64,000 bases of DNA, taken from contig OX387609.1 in NCBI GenBank assembly GCA_947568835.1, positions 15,059,708 through 15,123,707 of the forward strand. Reading direction: 5' to 3'. A program made the position numbers and the translations under genes. Source of the DNA: Protonemura montana (lineage: Eukaryota; Arthropoda; Insecta; Plecoptera; Nemouridae). The notes beneath the pieces are model-generated. The model was not told the origin of the DNA. It made no database searches and saw only the letters and a list, made by a program, of their open reading frames with translations. Each line of letters starts with the position of its first letter. Position 1 is the stretch's first letter. Shown piece by piece: positions 22,204-34,011 of this stretch.

Positions 22204-22975
22204 TCAGGTTTGATTTTACACACACCGTGTTGGCTGCTCCTGTCCAACAGCACCAAGCACCGGCCACCGCTTAGCCGTGTCCCTTTGACACACTGTGTTG
22301 GCTGCTCCTGTCCAACAGCACCAAGGACCGGCCACCACTTAGCCTTGTCACTTTGACACACTGTATTGGTTGCTCCTGTCCAACAGCACCAAGGACCGGC
22401 CACCGCTTAGCCTTGTCACTTTGACACACTGTGTTGGCTGCTCCTGTCCAACAGCACCAAGGACCGGCCACCGACTAGCCTTGTCCCTTTGACACATTGT
22501 GTTAGCTGCTCCTGTCCAACAGCACCAAGGACCGGCCACCGCTTAGCCTTGTCACTTTGACACACTGTGTTGGCTGCTCCTGTCCAACAGCACCAAGAAC
22601 CGGCCACCGCTTAGCCTTGTCACTTTGACACACTGTGTTGGCTGCTCCTGTTCAACAGCACCAAGGACCGGCCACCGCTTAGCCTTGTCTCTTTGTCACA
22701 CTGTGTTGGCTGCTCCTGTTCAACAGCACCAAGGACCGGCCACCGTTTAGCCTTTTCCCTTTGACACACTGTGTTGGCTGCTCCTGTCCAACAGCACCAA
22801 GGACCGGCCACCGCTGAGTCTTGTCCCTTTGACACACTGTGTTGGCTGCTCCTGTCCAACAGCACCAAGGACCGGCTACTGCTTTGCCTTGTCCCTTTGA
22901 CACACTGTGTTAGCTGCTCCGGTCCAACAGCACCAAGGACCGGCCACAGCTTAGCCTTGTCACTTTGACACACTG
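22204..22975 (-). repeat. 68-bp minisatellite, inverted array, about 11 copies
   Basis: GGCTGCTCCTGTCCAACAGC recurs every 68 bp. The plus-orientation array of the same unit is at 26.4 kb. Repeated 63-66-codon ORFs are by-products, since a 68-bp period shifts frame by two bases at every unit. Confidence 0.96.
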
Positions 22976-23935
22976 GTTTGGATGCCCCTGTCTTTCAGCA
23001 CCGATGGCATCACCTGGTGTCCTTCAGAAGGACGACCTTGCCAGCTTGTCCTGGCCGTTAGCTGGCTGAGTCCGAGTGGAGCGCGCCTGGCTCGCCGGGA
23101 ATCGCGGCCTACGTCGCCGGTTAGCCTGTATGTCGGCGACCGCAGTCGGTGAGCCTTCAGAACGGATGGCAGTTTCCAATGCACATTCACTTTGAAAAGA
23201 GAGCTGCTTGGATACAAAAGGCTGTGATTGCAAACGTTACTAACTTATTAATCGTGAGAGCAAAGAACAGCTGATGTTGATGTTGCTGATGTTGTTGAAC
23301 AAAGAATGTTGTTAGAACACTTTGAAACTTGGTCTAGATTCTATTAGTTTCTAGAAATGATGAGTTTAAAATTACCTGAGAATTGAAATTAAGAGCGTCT
23401 ACATCTTTGATCAGATGGCCGTGCATTTAAAGTGTTCTTATTTCTTGTGACGCTTGAAATCGATTCGGTCACAGGTCGATACTTGTTCGGCCGTGATGAC
23501 TTTTTGAAGTTTGAGGTTAGTTTTCTTTTGAATTGGTTCGAACATTTGACAGGAGCTTGGAAGTGGAAGTTAGAAGGGAGAGAACGCCCCCTCCCCTCCT
23601 CTCCCAGCAAACAACGATTTTAGATTGTGCCTGATTGACATTTTGCGAGTGGCGGAGGTTGTCTTTCTTCACGTTGTCCTTGTCTTTGCTGATGACCATT
23701 TAGAACTAATTTGAGACCCTCATTTGTATCATCTACTGACCGATTCTGAGATTTAGCTTGATTATTGTCAATCAATTTACCTGCTTTTGTGCCATTGCAA
23801 CCAGCGGCAAGAATAGCAGAAATCCACCGAGAAATTGCTGTCGATATCAATAAACATTTTTGAAATCTCAGTGCTGGCATGTCATCGAAAATTTGTGGTT
23901 TTATGAGCATTGAAAAATCCAGTTGTAAACAGTTA
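22976..23935. other. unique sequence
   Basis: No convincing gene. The left part (22976-23160) is GC-rich and the rest is AT-rich. Confidence 0.45.
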
Positions 23936-24150
23936 TTTTGAAAACTAGTGCAAAGGTTATGATGGTTTTTAGACTCATGTCTACTTGATTTATCCTTAGC
24001 ACTAGTTTTAAGAAAAACTATTTGAAATGGGGTTTGAATGCTAAATTTCCCTTTAGTTGTCCTTTACTTAGCATTCAAAACCCATTTCAAATAGTTTTTC
24101 TTAGTGCAAAGGTTAGAGAAAGTAGACATGGCTCTAAAAATCATTTACTG
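23936..24150. repeat. foldback/MITE family FB, copy 4
   Basis: A nearly complete palindrome: GATGGTTTTTAGACTCATGT on the left, with CATTCAAAACCCATTTCAAA and AAGTAGACATGGCTCTAAAA mirroring it on the right. Confidence 0.75.
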
Positions 24151-24741
24151 GTATTTCATGACTTAAGTCAAATTGTGCTTCGAACTTCGGTAAATTAATT
24201 TGGTTCTTCAGCCTTGTTTCAAAATGCGTCGTAGATTGTTCCAGGTGGTCTTGGCAGTGGCTGGCACCTTACATAAAAAAAAAACGTCATTTGTTGGCCA
24301 CAAAGGTAACTATTTTGAATCTTCATCGTGTAAACACTTACTCGACGAATTTATTCATTTTAAAACAAAAGTTAGGAAATAGTAAATGAATGAATAGAAA
24401 TAGTATTGGAATGGACGCTAAACAGCTAACAGGAGGGTCATCGAATTATTTACAAAACTTGTTTTTTTGGGAGTTTTCAGGATTTTCACCTCACGGCTGT
24501 TAAGTGGAAACATCACACGCTTTGTCCTATGGTTTCGTTTGGCTACAAGAACCAGTCCCTGGCTTGGAAACGTTTTAAAATACAGTATCATAGCAGAAAT
24601 ATTTAGTATTAAGATGGGACTTAACCTATAAAAGCCCCCAGAAAGCCATGCTACTACAAATTTAATAAACGTCAATGTCAAATGACCGTAATTAATCTTT
24701 TCCTAAACTCATCAATATGTTTGAGCATTGTCGGTCGTGAT
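24151..24741. other. unique AT-rich sequence
   Basis: No gene seen. Confidence 0.45.
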
Positions 24742-24809
24742 ATGGCACCCTTTGAGCGAAGGGTGCCATCCCCCCTCCCTTTCCCCCCCCCCCCCCCCCC
24801 CCCCCCCCG
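24742..24809. repeat. perfect hairpin followed by poly(C)
   Basis: ATGGCACCCTT (24742-24752), loop TGAGCG, then AAGGGTGCCAT (24759-24769): 11-bp perfect arms. A pyrimidine stretch and a run of about 28 C (24782-24809) follow. Confidence 0.8.
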
Positions 24810-25365
24810 ATATTAATCGAGCAATGAATCCAATGAATGCAATGCACTGCATATTAGCAAGCGGCTTGTGACGTGGACCTCACCATGCACTTGCTGGTTT
24901 AATAAAGCACGTGGCAGCTAAGCTAGGGGTGCTCGAATGGGTGGGGTGGAGGGTGGGGCTACGCATCCCAGAGCTACGCACCTTAGAGAATAGTCAACAC
25001 AGACATTTGGGGTCAAATTGCTTGGGATTTGGGAATCGGAACCGGAAATGTGGGAAAGAGTGATAATCAGGGCAGAATGAGGTGGAAAATTGTCCCTTTC
25101 AATGCCGGGTAACGCGAAAGCTCTGACTTTGCGGCTGAATTAAGAAGATTAAAAGAGACCCCGAGAGGAAACGATGTGTTAGTGGTGCTGTGGATGAGTG
25201 GTGTTTTATTTCCTGTTGTAATTACGAGGGAATCGTCTGCATTTGCTGGTGGTGTAGCGTTGGAGGATGAGCGAAGTTAAGTTAAGAATAAACATATCCA
25301 TCTTCCGTTTTCCGTCCAGGAACACGAGCAAATATTTGAAAAAGATTATTAAAATTTTGACAAAT
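24810..25365. other. unique sequence
   Basis: No gene seen. Moderately GC-rich around 24840-25060. Confidence 0.45.
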
Positions 25366-25552
25366 CTATTTGAACTGGGTTTTGAATACTAAGTGAAGAA
25401 CAACTAAATTTCCCAACGTTTCGTTACTTGTACCTTAAACGTTGGGAAATTGAGTTGTTCTTCACTTAGCATTCAAAACCCAGTTGAAATAGTTTTTGTA
25501 AAAACTAGTGCTAAGGATAAATCAAGTAGACATGAGTCTAAAAACCAGTATG
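25366..25552. repeat. foldback/MITE family FB, copy 5
   Basis: Two mirrored halves around CCCAACGTTTCGTTACTTGT and AAACGTTGGGAAATTGAGTT, with the shared CACTTAGCATTCAAAACCCA block. This is the clearest palindromic copy. Confidence 0.8.
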
Positions 25553-26345
25553 CATAGAATTGAACTGGATAAAAAAATACATTTCCCGTAACAAGAGTAA
25601 CAAGAGCAGTTTATTTTGGTATATTTTGAGTTATGCAAATTTGGGAAAAAAATAACAAACCCATTGTAAATAAACTATAAAAATCTAAAGATTCAAAAAG
25701 TATATTGCGCCGATTGCTTTTAAAAATAGTGAAATATTACAGTTTTTCTTTTACTATAAGTAATCATATTCAGTCTACGCTCATCCAATGAGACCTGCAG
25801 CCAACAACAAATTTGTTACGTCCCCGACTTTTGACTGTCATTGCAAACAAAGCTTTCCAAGAAATCACTGACAAAATTCCTGTCGTAACAATTTTTTTAT
25901 AAAATCCCCAAAACCCATAAGTTGTGCCAAACAATTTCCGATCACCTTCCACTCGGGCAAGCATGGCACCCTATCGTTCACCAAGAGGTGAGGTTGGGGC
26001 GACATTGTCATCCTGGTATTGTAATACATCTAATTGGAATGTTGTCTCCTTTCATACCCCCCACCCTCTCCCCCAGCCTCATGTACCACTCGAACAGGGG
26101 TGCAGGTTTAATATCTCACGGGTGCTTGACGCTGAATACGAGGGGTGGAGTCGTCAAGGGTTTCCAGCGCTGCATCAAATACCACTCACTTCCCGACCTC
26201 CTCGTTCTCCTCCTGCCAAAGAAGGGGGGGGGGGGGGGGGCGTTGCACAGCGAATCGTTGTCGTTTCCAATTTCGCGGCGACGCGAACGTTATTGGATTC
26301 GTGATGACGCATCTTTGTGTTATCACAGAGATTGAAGAGGGATAA
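25553..26345. other. unique sequence with G-run island
   Basis: No convincing gene. Overlapping frames of 66-137 codons at 25922-26345 cover a GC-rich stretch with a G run (26225-26240). They are not recognised, and the reading is similar in several frames. Confidence 0.4.
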
Positions 26346-26402
26346 TGTTAAGTAACACTGCGCCGAGTAGCCCGTTGGGTGGGAGACCGACCGCCTAGCA
26401 CA
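26346..26402 (+). repeat. 5S rRNA-like 3' half fragment
   Basis: GTTAAGTAACACTGCGCCGA, then GTTGGGTGGGAGACCGACCG and CTAGCACAC, which follows the order of the 5S rRNA A box and C box regions. It differs from the SINE heads (GGGAGACCG versus GGGTGACCA). It lies a few bases before the 68-bp array. Confidence 0.5.
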
Positions 26403-26403
26403 C

Positions 26404-27543
26404 GGTCAAGGGACAAGGCTTAGCGGTAACTGGTCCTTGGTGCTGTTGGACAGGAGCAGCCAACACAGTGTGTCAAAGTGACAAGGCTAAGCGGTGGCCG
26501 GTCCTTGGTGCTGTTGGACAGGAGCAGCCAACACAGTGTGTCAAAGTGACAAGGCTAAGCGGTGGTCGGTCCTTGGTGCTGTTGGACAGGAGCAGCCAAC
26601 ACAGTGTGTCAAAGTGACAAGGCTAAGCGGTGGTCGGTCCTTGGTGCTGTTGGACAGGAGCAGCCAACACAGTGTGTCAAAGAGACAACGCTAAGCGGTG
26701 GCCGGTCCTTGGTGCTGTTGGACAGGAGCAGCCAACACAGTGTGTCAAAGTGACAATGCTAAGCGGTGGCCGGACCTTGGTGCTGTTGGACAGGAGCAGC
26801 CAACAAAGTGTGTCAAAGGGACAAGGCTAAGCGGTGGCCGGTCCTTGGTGCTGTTGGACAGGAGCAGCCAACACAGTGTGTCAAAGAGACAACGCTAAGC
26901 GGTGGCCGGTCCTTGGTGCTGTTGGACAGGAGCAGCCAACACAGTGTGTCAAAGTGACAATGCTAAGCGGTGGCCGGACCTTGGTGCTGTTGGACAGGAG
27001 CAGCCAACAAAGTGTGTCAAAGGGACAAGGCTAAGCGGTGGCCGGTCCTTGGTGCTGTTGGACAGGAGCAGCCAACACAGTGTGTCAAAGAGACAAGGCT
27101 AAGCGGTGGCCAGTCCTTGGTGCTGTTGGACAGGAGCAGCCAACACAGTGTGTCAAAGAGACAACGCTAAGCGGTGGCCGGTCCTTGGTGCTGTTGGACA
27201 GGAGCAGCCAACACAGTGTGTCAAAGTGACAAGGCTAAGCGGTGGCCGGTCCTTGGTGCTGTTGGACAGGAGCAGCCAACACAGTGTGTCAAAGTGACAA
27301 GGCTAAGCGGTGGCCGGTCCTTGGTGCTGTTGGACAGGAGCAGCCAACACAGTGTGTCAAAGTGACAAGGCTAAGCGGTGGCCGGTCCTTGGTGCTGTTG
27401 GACAGGAGCAGCTAACACAGTGTGTCAAAGTGACCAGGCTAAGCGGTGGCCGGTCCTTGGTGCTGTTGGACAGGAGCAGCCAACACAGTGCGTCAAAGGG
27501 ACAAGGCTAAGCGGTGGCCGGCCCTCGGTGCTGCTGGACAGGA
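26404..27543 (+). repeat. 68-bp minisatellite, about 16.7 copies
   Basis: Units of CTAAGCGGTGGCCGGTCCTT and GCTGTTGGACAGGAGCAGCC with a variable AAAGTGACAAGG/AAAGAGACAACG/AAAGGGACAAGG joint. A three-unit block of variants (about 26684-26888) is repeated at about 26888-27092, a 204-bp higher-order period. Confidence 0.96.
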
Positions 27544-28695
27544 TATGCGACGTATTATTTGACTAAACATCAAGTCTATCGGCAGATGAAACATAGTTGA
27601 GTAATATGAAGAATGCTAGGAATTCTTGATATGTGGATTTGAACAGAAAAGTTGCATGGGAAACAACAGAGACGAGTTTAAATGAGACAGATTGGAAACA
27701 TTGATGCCCGATTTCATCAAACTACTTTTCTTGTTATTTTTTCTCAAAGAATTTCCAGTGATCACTACTCATCAATACAAAAGACCATCATGTTTCAAAT
27801 GTGACAACTTTCAAGTTAAAATTTGACGTTTTAAAATTGTAGCGTAGAATTTGTATCTACTCAGTGCATGACGGTCTTTAAAGCTATTTGTTTGCTCTCT
27901 GGAATAAAAAACTTAAAATAAATCAAAATAAACCCACAACCGCAGAAAGCAGCCGCGCTACAAGTTTCAGCCGCTGGCTGAGCTAATACTTGATGTAGAC
28001 GCCATCTATTGAGCATTATTTAAACTAGTTGCATTACCGACATCTATGCAGACTACTGTGTGACTGTCTACTTGATAAACAAGACGTTGTGCAGTTTTTC
28101 ATTTTTTTGTTTATTTGACACAATTTGACAGCCATCTTTCTATTGTCGAAGAGAACAGACTTTAGTCTTTGAAACAGACGTAAAATCTCATAATAACAAT
28201 AGTTGTGTTGTGTGTATTTGATGAAAATCGGCTGTAAACAATTGGTAATTATTTTAATTTGGACTCAATTTCAGAGCATAACTTGTTCTAAATTTCTATG
28301 CTCAAGCGCTCAACTCATCGTAATCTGCTTTCCGAGAAAATTCTGAGTGGCAAAAGTTACAGTGAATTACAATTAGAATCCTGACTGATTATTTCTCTAA
28401 TTAAACTAAAAGTGTTTAATTCGTCTAACCGAATAAATCAGTGGCGTGCCGTGCATAAACCTACAGAGGAATCAATTGGGTAAAAAAATGTCGCTCGTTG
28501 TTAAAAAAAATGTGTCATCAAATGCCCACTTTATCGGAGTTATTACTTGCATTGTGCCAATTGAGCAATGGCGTTGATAAATGGTTATTTGTGTAAAAGT
28601 ACCTCACGCAGTTCTTGCCCTTCGTTTTCAGCTCTGGCTTGAGTTGACCTGCTGGTATATGATGTCGAGTTTCGAGTTAAATACCAGGGAGCCGA
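27544..28695. other. unique AT-rich sequence
   Basis: No gene or recognised repeat. Confidence 0.5.
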
Positions 28696-29440
28696 AAGTA
28701 TTCAAACAGTATTTTATTTATTTTTATTTATTTTATTTCCGTAACATATATGTTATTACAGTTATACTTCGTCAAACAATATAAAATTATTAATCATCAT
28801 TAAAGAATTCTTCTATGTTATAAAACTCCTTGCCCATTAGGTAAACTTTCACTCTTTTTTTAAAGTTTTTGGGGCTGTCTATGTCTCTTAGACTGGCGGG
28901 CAGCGTTTTAAATAGTTTTGCTCCCTTAAAGTAGAGGCCCGATTGGTAGAGTGCCGTTCTATGTGACTGGCAAGTTGGCAGTTGCCTAGACCTAGTGCTG
29001 TGTACATGAGAGTCTTGATTTATGAACAGAGAAATATTGGTTTTAACAAATGTGACAGCTTCTAAGATATAGGTACCTACAGGCTGGCTAGTGTGAGTAT
29101 ATTAAGGTCTCTAAATGCCCCTCTACAACTGATGGTTCTTGCTTTGCTGGTGATAACTCTTATTGCGTGCTTCTGTAGTTTGAAAACCTTCGTCAGCTCC
29201 GATTTTGCTGATCCGCCCCAGAAAACAATGCCGTAGCGTAGGACTGATTCAAAGCTGGCGTGATAAAAAGCTAGAAGATTATTTTGACGCAATGTCTTCT
29301 TTAGTGATCTGAGTTGGAATACAATGTGTCTCAGCTTTGTGAACAAACTGGAAATGTGAGAGCTCCACTTTAAGCCTTTATCGATGGTAAAGCCTAGGAA
29401 TTTTGTACTATTAACTAAAGTAAGTTTCTCATTCATTCAT
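28696..29440 (-). mobile_element. non-LTR retrotransposon 3' fragment (reverse-transcriptase ORF C-terminus)
   Basis: The minus-strand frame 29436-29077 (119 codons) reads like the C-terminal part of a LINE ORF2 product, with a KFLGFTIDKGLKWSSHI stretch and then conserved LRYGIVFWGG and LQKHAIRVI segments. Continuation toward 28720 is frame-disrupted but keeps ORF2-like features and ends in an A/T-rich tail. It is 5'-truncated and non-functional. The clade (jockey/I/CR1-like) is not resolved. Confidence 0.75.
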
Positions 29441-29918
29441 TCTTCATTCATCCATTGTTGTGTGAAAATCATTTATCAAAGATGTTATTTCAGCGCTGAT
29501 GATTGCTGACAGGCAAAGTTAGACTGTCAGTTCAGTCGATGGCAAGAGTACATTGAAGTATTCATGGTTTGCAGACTAAATTTCAATTACAAATTAGCAA
29601 TTGCGTATTACGTGGCGTCCACCGTGGTCAAAGGAGACGCTGTGCTGAAGTTAGTGAATTCGGTTTTGTAGAGTATGTTAAATAGTTAATAGTTAAACGA
29701 TAGTTAATGCGTCACTTGCGACCAGGGCCCAAATTACCGCGCGTTAATTCATAAAGAATAGAAATACTTTAACCACGGTGCACAGAAGCTCTATGTTCTT
29801 TACGATGTCCCTCGTTTGTTTAAAAGCATTCGAAATAACCTGCTTTGCAAAAAATTTTCAGTCGAAATCGAGGGAAAGCTTTACCTTGTTTCCTGCTGTG
29901 ACATTCGCTATGCTTTTG
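29441..29918. other. unique sequence
   Basis: No gene seen. Confidence 0.45.
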
Positions 29919-30804
29919 TGTTACACTAGAATTCATTTCAGTTTGCTACTTTCTGGGGTGCTCGTACCAACCTAGTAATACATGACACCATGATGCTACT
30001 GTTACACTAGGATTTATTTGAGTTTGCTACTTTCTGGGCTGCTTGTACCAACCTAGAAAACATGACACCATGATGCTACTGTTACACTAGGATTAATTTG
30101 AGTTTGCTACTTTCTGGGTTGCTCGTACCAACCTAGAAAACATGACACCATGATGCTACTGTTACACTAGGATTTATTTGAGTTTGCTACTTTCTGGGCT
30201 GCTTGTACCAACCTAGAAAACATGACACCATGATGCTACTGTTACACTAGGATTAATTTGAGTTTGCCACTTTCTGGGCTGCTTGTACCAACCTAGAAAA
30301 CATGACACCATGATGCTACTGTTACACTAGAATTAATTTCAGTTTGCTACTTTCTGGGGTGCTTGTACCAACCTAGAAAACATGACACCAAGATGCTACT
30401 GTTACACTAGGATTAATTTGAGTTTGCCACTTTCTGGGCTGCTTGTACCAACCTAGAAAACATGACACCATGATGCTACTGTTACACTAGGATTAATTTG
30501 AGTTTGCCACTTTCTGGGATGCTTGTACCAACCTAGAAAACATGACACTATGATGCTACTGTTACACTAGGATTAATTTGAGTTTGCTACTTTCTGGGAT
30601 GCTTGTACCAACCTAGAAAACATGACACCATGATGCTACTGTTACACTAGGATTAATTTGAGTGTGCCACTTTCTGGGCTGCTCGTACCAACCTAGAAAA
30701 CATGACACCATGATGCTACTGTTACACTAGGATTAATTTGAGTTTGCCACTTTCTGGGCTACTTGTACCAACCTAGAAAACATGACACCATGATGCTACT
30801 GTTA
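29919..30804 (+). repeat. 80-bp minisatellite, about 11 copies
   Basis: GTTACACTAGGATTAATTTG recurs every 80 bp (30001, 30081, 30161 and so on) with TGCTTGTACCAACCTAGAAA and CATGACACCATGATGCTACT. No inverted second array of this unit is in the window. Confidence 0.96.
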
Positions 30805-30971
30805 AATATCCGATTTGAAAGCAACAACAAAATGTTTTTCTTTGGTTGAAACATTTAATAATTTCAGTAAAAATAAATATTGAATGAAAAACAATAACTG
30901 TTAATCAACCAAAGTTTAAATTAATATATTTTGGGTTACTTTAAAATTTATTTTAGGTTTTGGCATGCACC

Positions 30972-31530
30972 AGGGGCGGATCTAAACTCAATTATTAGGG
31001 GGGCAAATTTTCCGGAGTCACTATCAGGGCTATTAAAGGTCGAAACTAAACGCATGGTTTATTGCCCTGATTTGTCTCTCAGGAACGGGAAGTGATGGTA
31101 GTGTCAAAGCGGGGACCCATATTTTTTCTACAAGGCAAAAACAAAAATCATGATTTATATTGATAGTAGATCGATAGTATCGCCCAGTGACACATTTCGA
31201 TGTAGTTTCTTTTCAAAAACCGTTTCTCCGGCTTGCCTTTTTTGTTGTGTTGTGACGGTCCAGTGGTCGGTAAGCAGCTTGTGCTTGGTAAAGTCATTAA
31301 TTTGTTCACCTATTTTATAGACTCCAATGTCGTTGTCGTATTGCACTGAAGACATAACATTGATTTCATCAACTGTTGTAGGTACTGGATTCTGGTAGTG
31401 AGTGAGTGGGGTTTACGGTTTACCAAAGGATCAAAATCGGGGTCTGATTTAATGAGATCAACATTAGCAGTAGCTGGATCATCAATATCCTCACTGTCTT
31501 CATCTGATATTGACACAGCTAAAATTAAAT
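30972..31530 (-). mobile_element. possible hAT element remnant
   Basis: CAGGGGCGGATCTAAACTCA at 30972 resembles a hAT terminal inverted repeat. To its right, minus-strand frames (31355-31155 and 31516-31310) resemble the N-terminal part of hAT/ZMYM-like proteins (an NDIGVYKIGEQ-type stretch). The frames are shifted and the opposite terminal repeat was not found. Weak identification. Confidence 0.3.
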
Positions 31531-31915
31531 GAGATATTAATCTGAGAGCTTCTAAAATTTTTATCGAGTGAGCGAGCGAAAAATTTTAAACAACTCAAAT
31601 GGCGTTTGTCTATGTTTTTGTTGTTCGTTCGTTCGTTTGTTTGTTGTGACCACTGTACTGCACAAGTCCCAAACCAACTTGAAAATTGTACCATATAGTT
31701 TTTGAAAGATAATTTGGAAACGTCCCACAAGAATAACATGGAAACCGACCGACTTAAAATTAGACCAAGATGTAAGAATAAACCAAGATGAAGGTAGTCA
31801 CCTCTTTCATTTTCTCTCAGTTTCTTTATAGAGCACGTTTACTGCCTCTCGGTAACGTTTGATGAGTACCATCTGGCAATTTAGTGTTTAGATCTTTGAT
31901 TTTTGGGACTGCTAG
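31531..31915. other. unique sequence
   Basis: No gene seen. Immediate left flank of the LTR element. Confidence 0.45.
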
Positions 31916-32808
31916 TGTAATGGAGCTTTTTAGGGCTGCCATTATTGGGTGTTTGACGGAATTAAATACCTGAGAGACTGGATTAAGAGTTAATTTCGGT
32001 ACGCTGCCTCCAGAGACTCGTAGAGTCTCGAAGATGTTGAATTATCTGGGTAAACGTGCGAACGTTCAAGGCGTTCGAAGAGAATAGATTCGCTGGGCTG
32101 GTCTTGCGCCAGTAAGAAGGATTACTTGGCCAATAAAAGAATAGCTTACCCTTGTCGAGGAGAATCAGTAAAGACACAGTATGTGAAGTTAACACGGTTT
32201 ATTGTTATCAATTCGGATGTACAAACTTATTATAAGAATCACAGAATGTAATGGAAGTACAATTGAGAGAGTAAGTCAAAAGAATAGAGATCGATGGTCT
32301 TAGAAACGCGATAGAGGATGACTCCTGAATCAAGCGTTTAGAAGGAATAAACGCGATAGAGGATGACTCCTGAATCGAGTGTTTCTCAAAGAGACAATCT
32401 TAACTGGATGACTCCAATCGGGACTGTTAGAGATATAGAATAGACCAGATTTCTATAAGTTAGATCTTACTTATTTTCTATAGTAGAGCGTAAATTGAAT
32501 GATCCTAAGATCGGAAGAAGAACTATAAGGACTGAATGTCTGAATGAGAATGAGAATTAGTTGTTAGTCTCGTTCCGTGCTGGTGATGGATTTTAACTCG
32601 TCACGTGTGCAAAAAGGAACCTTTGCCATCGATGCACTCTGACCAAGCTTAGAGTTTGGCACAATCAGCTCGTGACTTAGTATTGACAGATCTAAGTCAC
32701 GAGTACTGACGCGAGTCATCTATGGTAAAGTAAGACTGGTAGGTAATATTAACAATTAATATAAAAGAACCTTAATTAACATATGCGGCTCAGGTGCGCA
32801 TTGTTACA
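31916..32808 (-). repeat. LTR (3' LTR of the minus-strand element)
   Basis: Plus-strand ends TGTAATGGAG and GCATTGTTACA. Near-identical to 36930-37822. An AATAAA on the minus strand (about 32203-32208) could act as polyadenylation signal. Confidence 0.9.
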
Positions 32809-32823
32809 CCACCCCCCACTTCC
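32809..32823 (-). other. polypurine tract
   Basis: The minus strand reads GGAAGTGGGGGGTGG directly before the TGTAACAATG start of the 3' LTR, the position and composition expected for plus-strand DNA priming. Confidence 0.75.
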
Positions 32824-34011
32824 AGCGAATGAAACATCTCCCAAATGGAGGTGTTGGATATGAGTGTCGGTGGAAATGAGTGGTGTGTAATTGAAATACA
32901 TACGGAGATAACAATTGTAAATAGCTGAACAAGGATAGATAGTAAGTAGTAATAGTAGATAGTAAGTGTTAGATTGTAACACTCCATCGAGGATTGTCTT
33001 TGTTTCTCTGAATATCTACTAACGTAAACGTATATATAAAAAAAATATTGGAAACAAAGTTCAATGTTTGAAATGGCGAACATGTCGTCCTTATGTTGGG
33101 AAGAAGCTCATTGAAAAGAAAATTGTAACGATCGTACTCGTTCGGAAAATCGACAAAAGGCAACGGGATTCGGGGGACTGACTTTGATACGCAATCGTCA
33201 CACGGCACTTTTTAACGATGTAAAATAATTAGCAGCGCTGGTTCGGTTGATTCGCCTCCTGCTCGCGTTTGTCGTGCGTTATTGTCGAGTCCAGGTATAC
33301 ATTGGCTCGCGTTGCAGGGCGCCGATTCCAGATGCTGTGCCGGTTGTGGAAGGCGTCTTTATGTCATCCCTCTCGAATACTCCGATGTCCTTGCGACTCG
33401 AAGTGAGCAGGAAAGAAACATGTGTGCATTAATTGTTTGCAAAGAATGAATAAGGGTGGGGACATTGAAAATTGTTTACTATTATCCCTGAGAGAAGGTT
33501 TAAGGTATGTTATAAGGTACATTTTACATGAAATTAAAAAGATAATGAAATATAACAAATAATGAGAGGTAATTTAAAAACAGAGAAAGATACCAAAGTT
33601 GATATTAATAAAATTTTTACAAACTTAAGTCTTAAAAGCTGTTCCATGCCTAGTTTTGAAAAAGAAACCGTTTAGAATGATTGGAAAAATTCCAAAAATA
33701 AAGAAATCTAATCTAATAATAAAAATTAACCTAAATACAAGTAAATATCTACACTTAAAAATAAGTTCAAAGTGAGAGGACAAAAAAAAACGTTAATTTA
33801 GGAAGCTCTATAATTGTCAACAATCTAATATTTAACCCAATTGTGGTAAAGCAATAATAATAATAATAATTTCAATTTCAATTTCCTATCATTTGTTTGA
33901 TTAGTTATAGATCTATTTTATTTATTTATTATTATTATTTTTTTTTCTTTCTTTCATTTAATTCGTGATTTCACTTAGTTCAAAATGTTAATATTTCGAG
34001 ATTTAGTAATG
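32824..34011. other. LTR-element interior without a recognised gene
   Basis: AT-rich. Short frames on both strands with no recognised motif. Contains (AAT)n near 33857 and a TTATT-rich stretch near 33925. Confidence 0.45.

Noticed and set aside
22125-27566. Series of 62-66-codon ORFs (GAVGQEQPTQCVK type) suggestive of a repeated peptide gene
   Set aside because: Each is one pass through the 68-bp minisatellite, and the 68-bp period shifts frame at every unit. No promoter, RNA or splice evidence.
32809-32830. Primer-binding site for a plus-oriented element after the left LTR
   Set aside because: The sequence CCACCCCCCACTTCC does not start with TGG and matches no tRNA 3' end. On the other strand it is a good polypurine tract.
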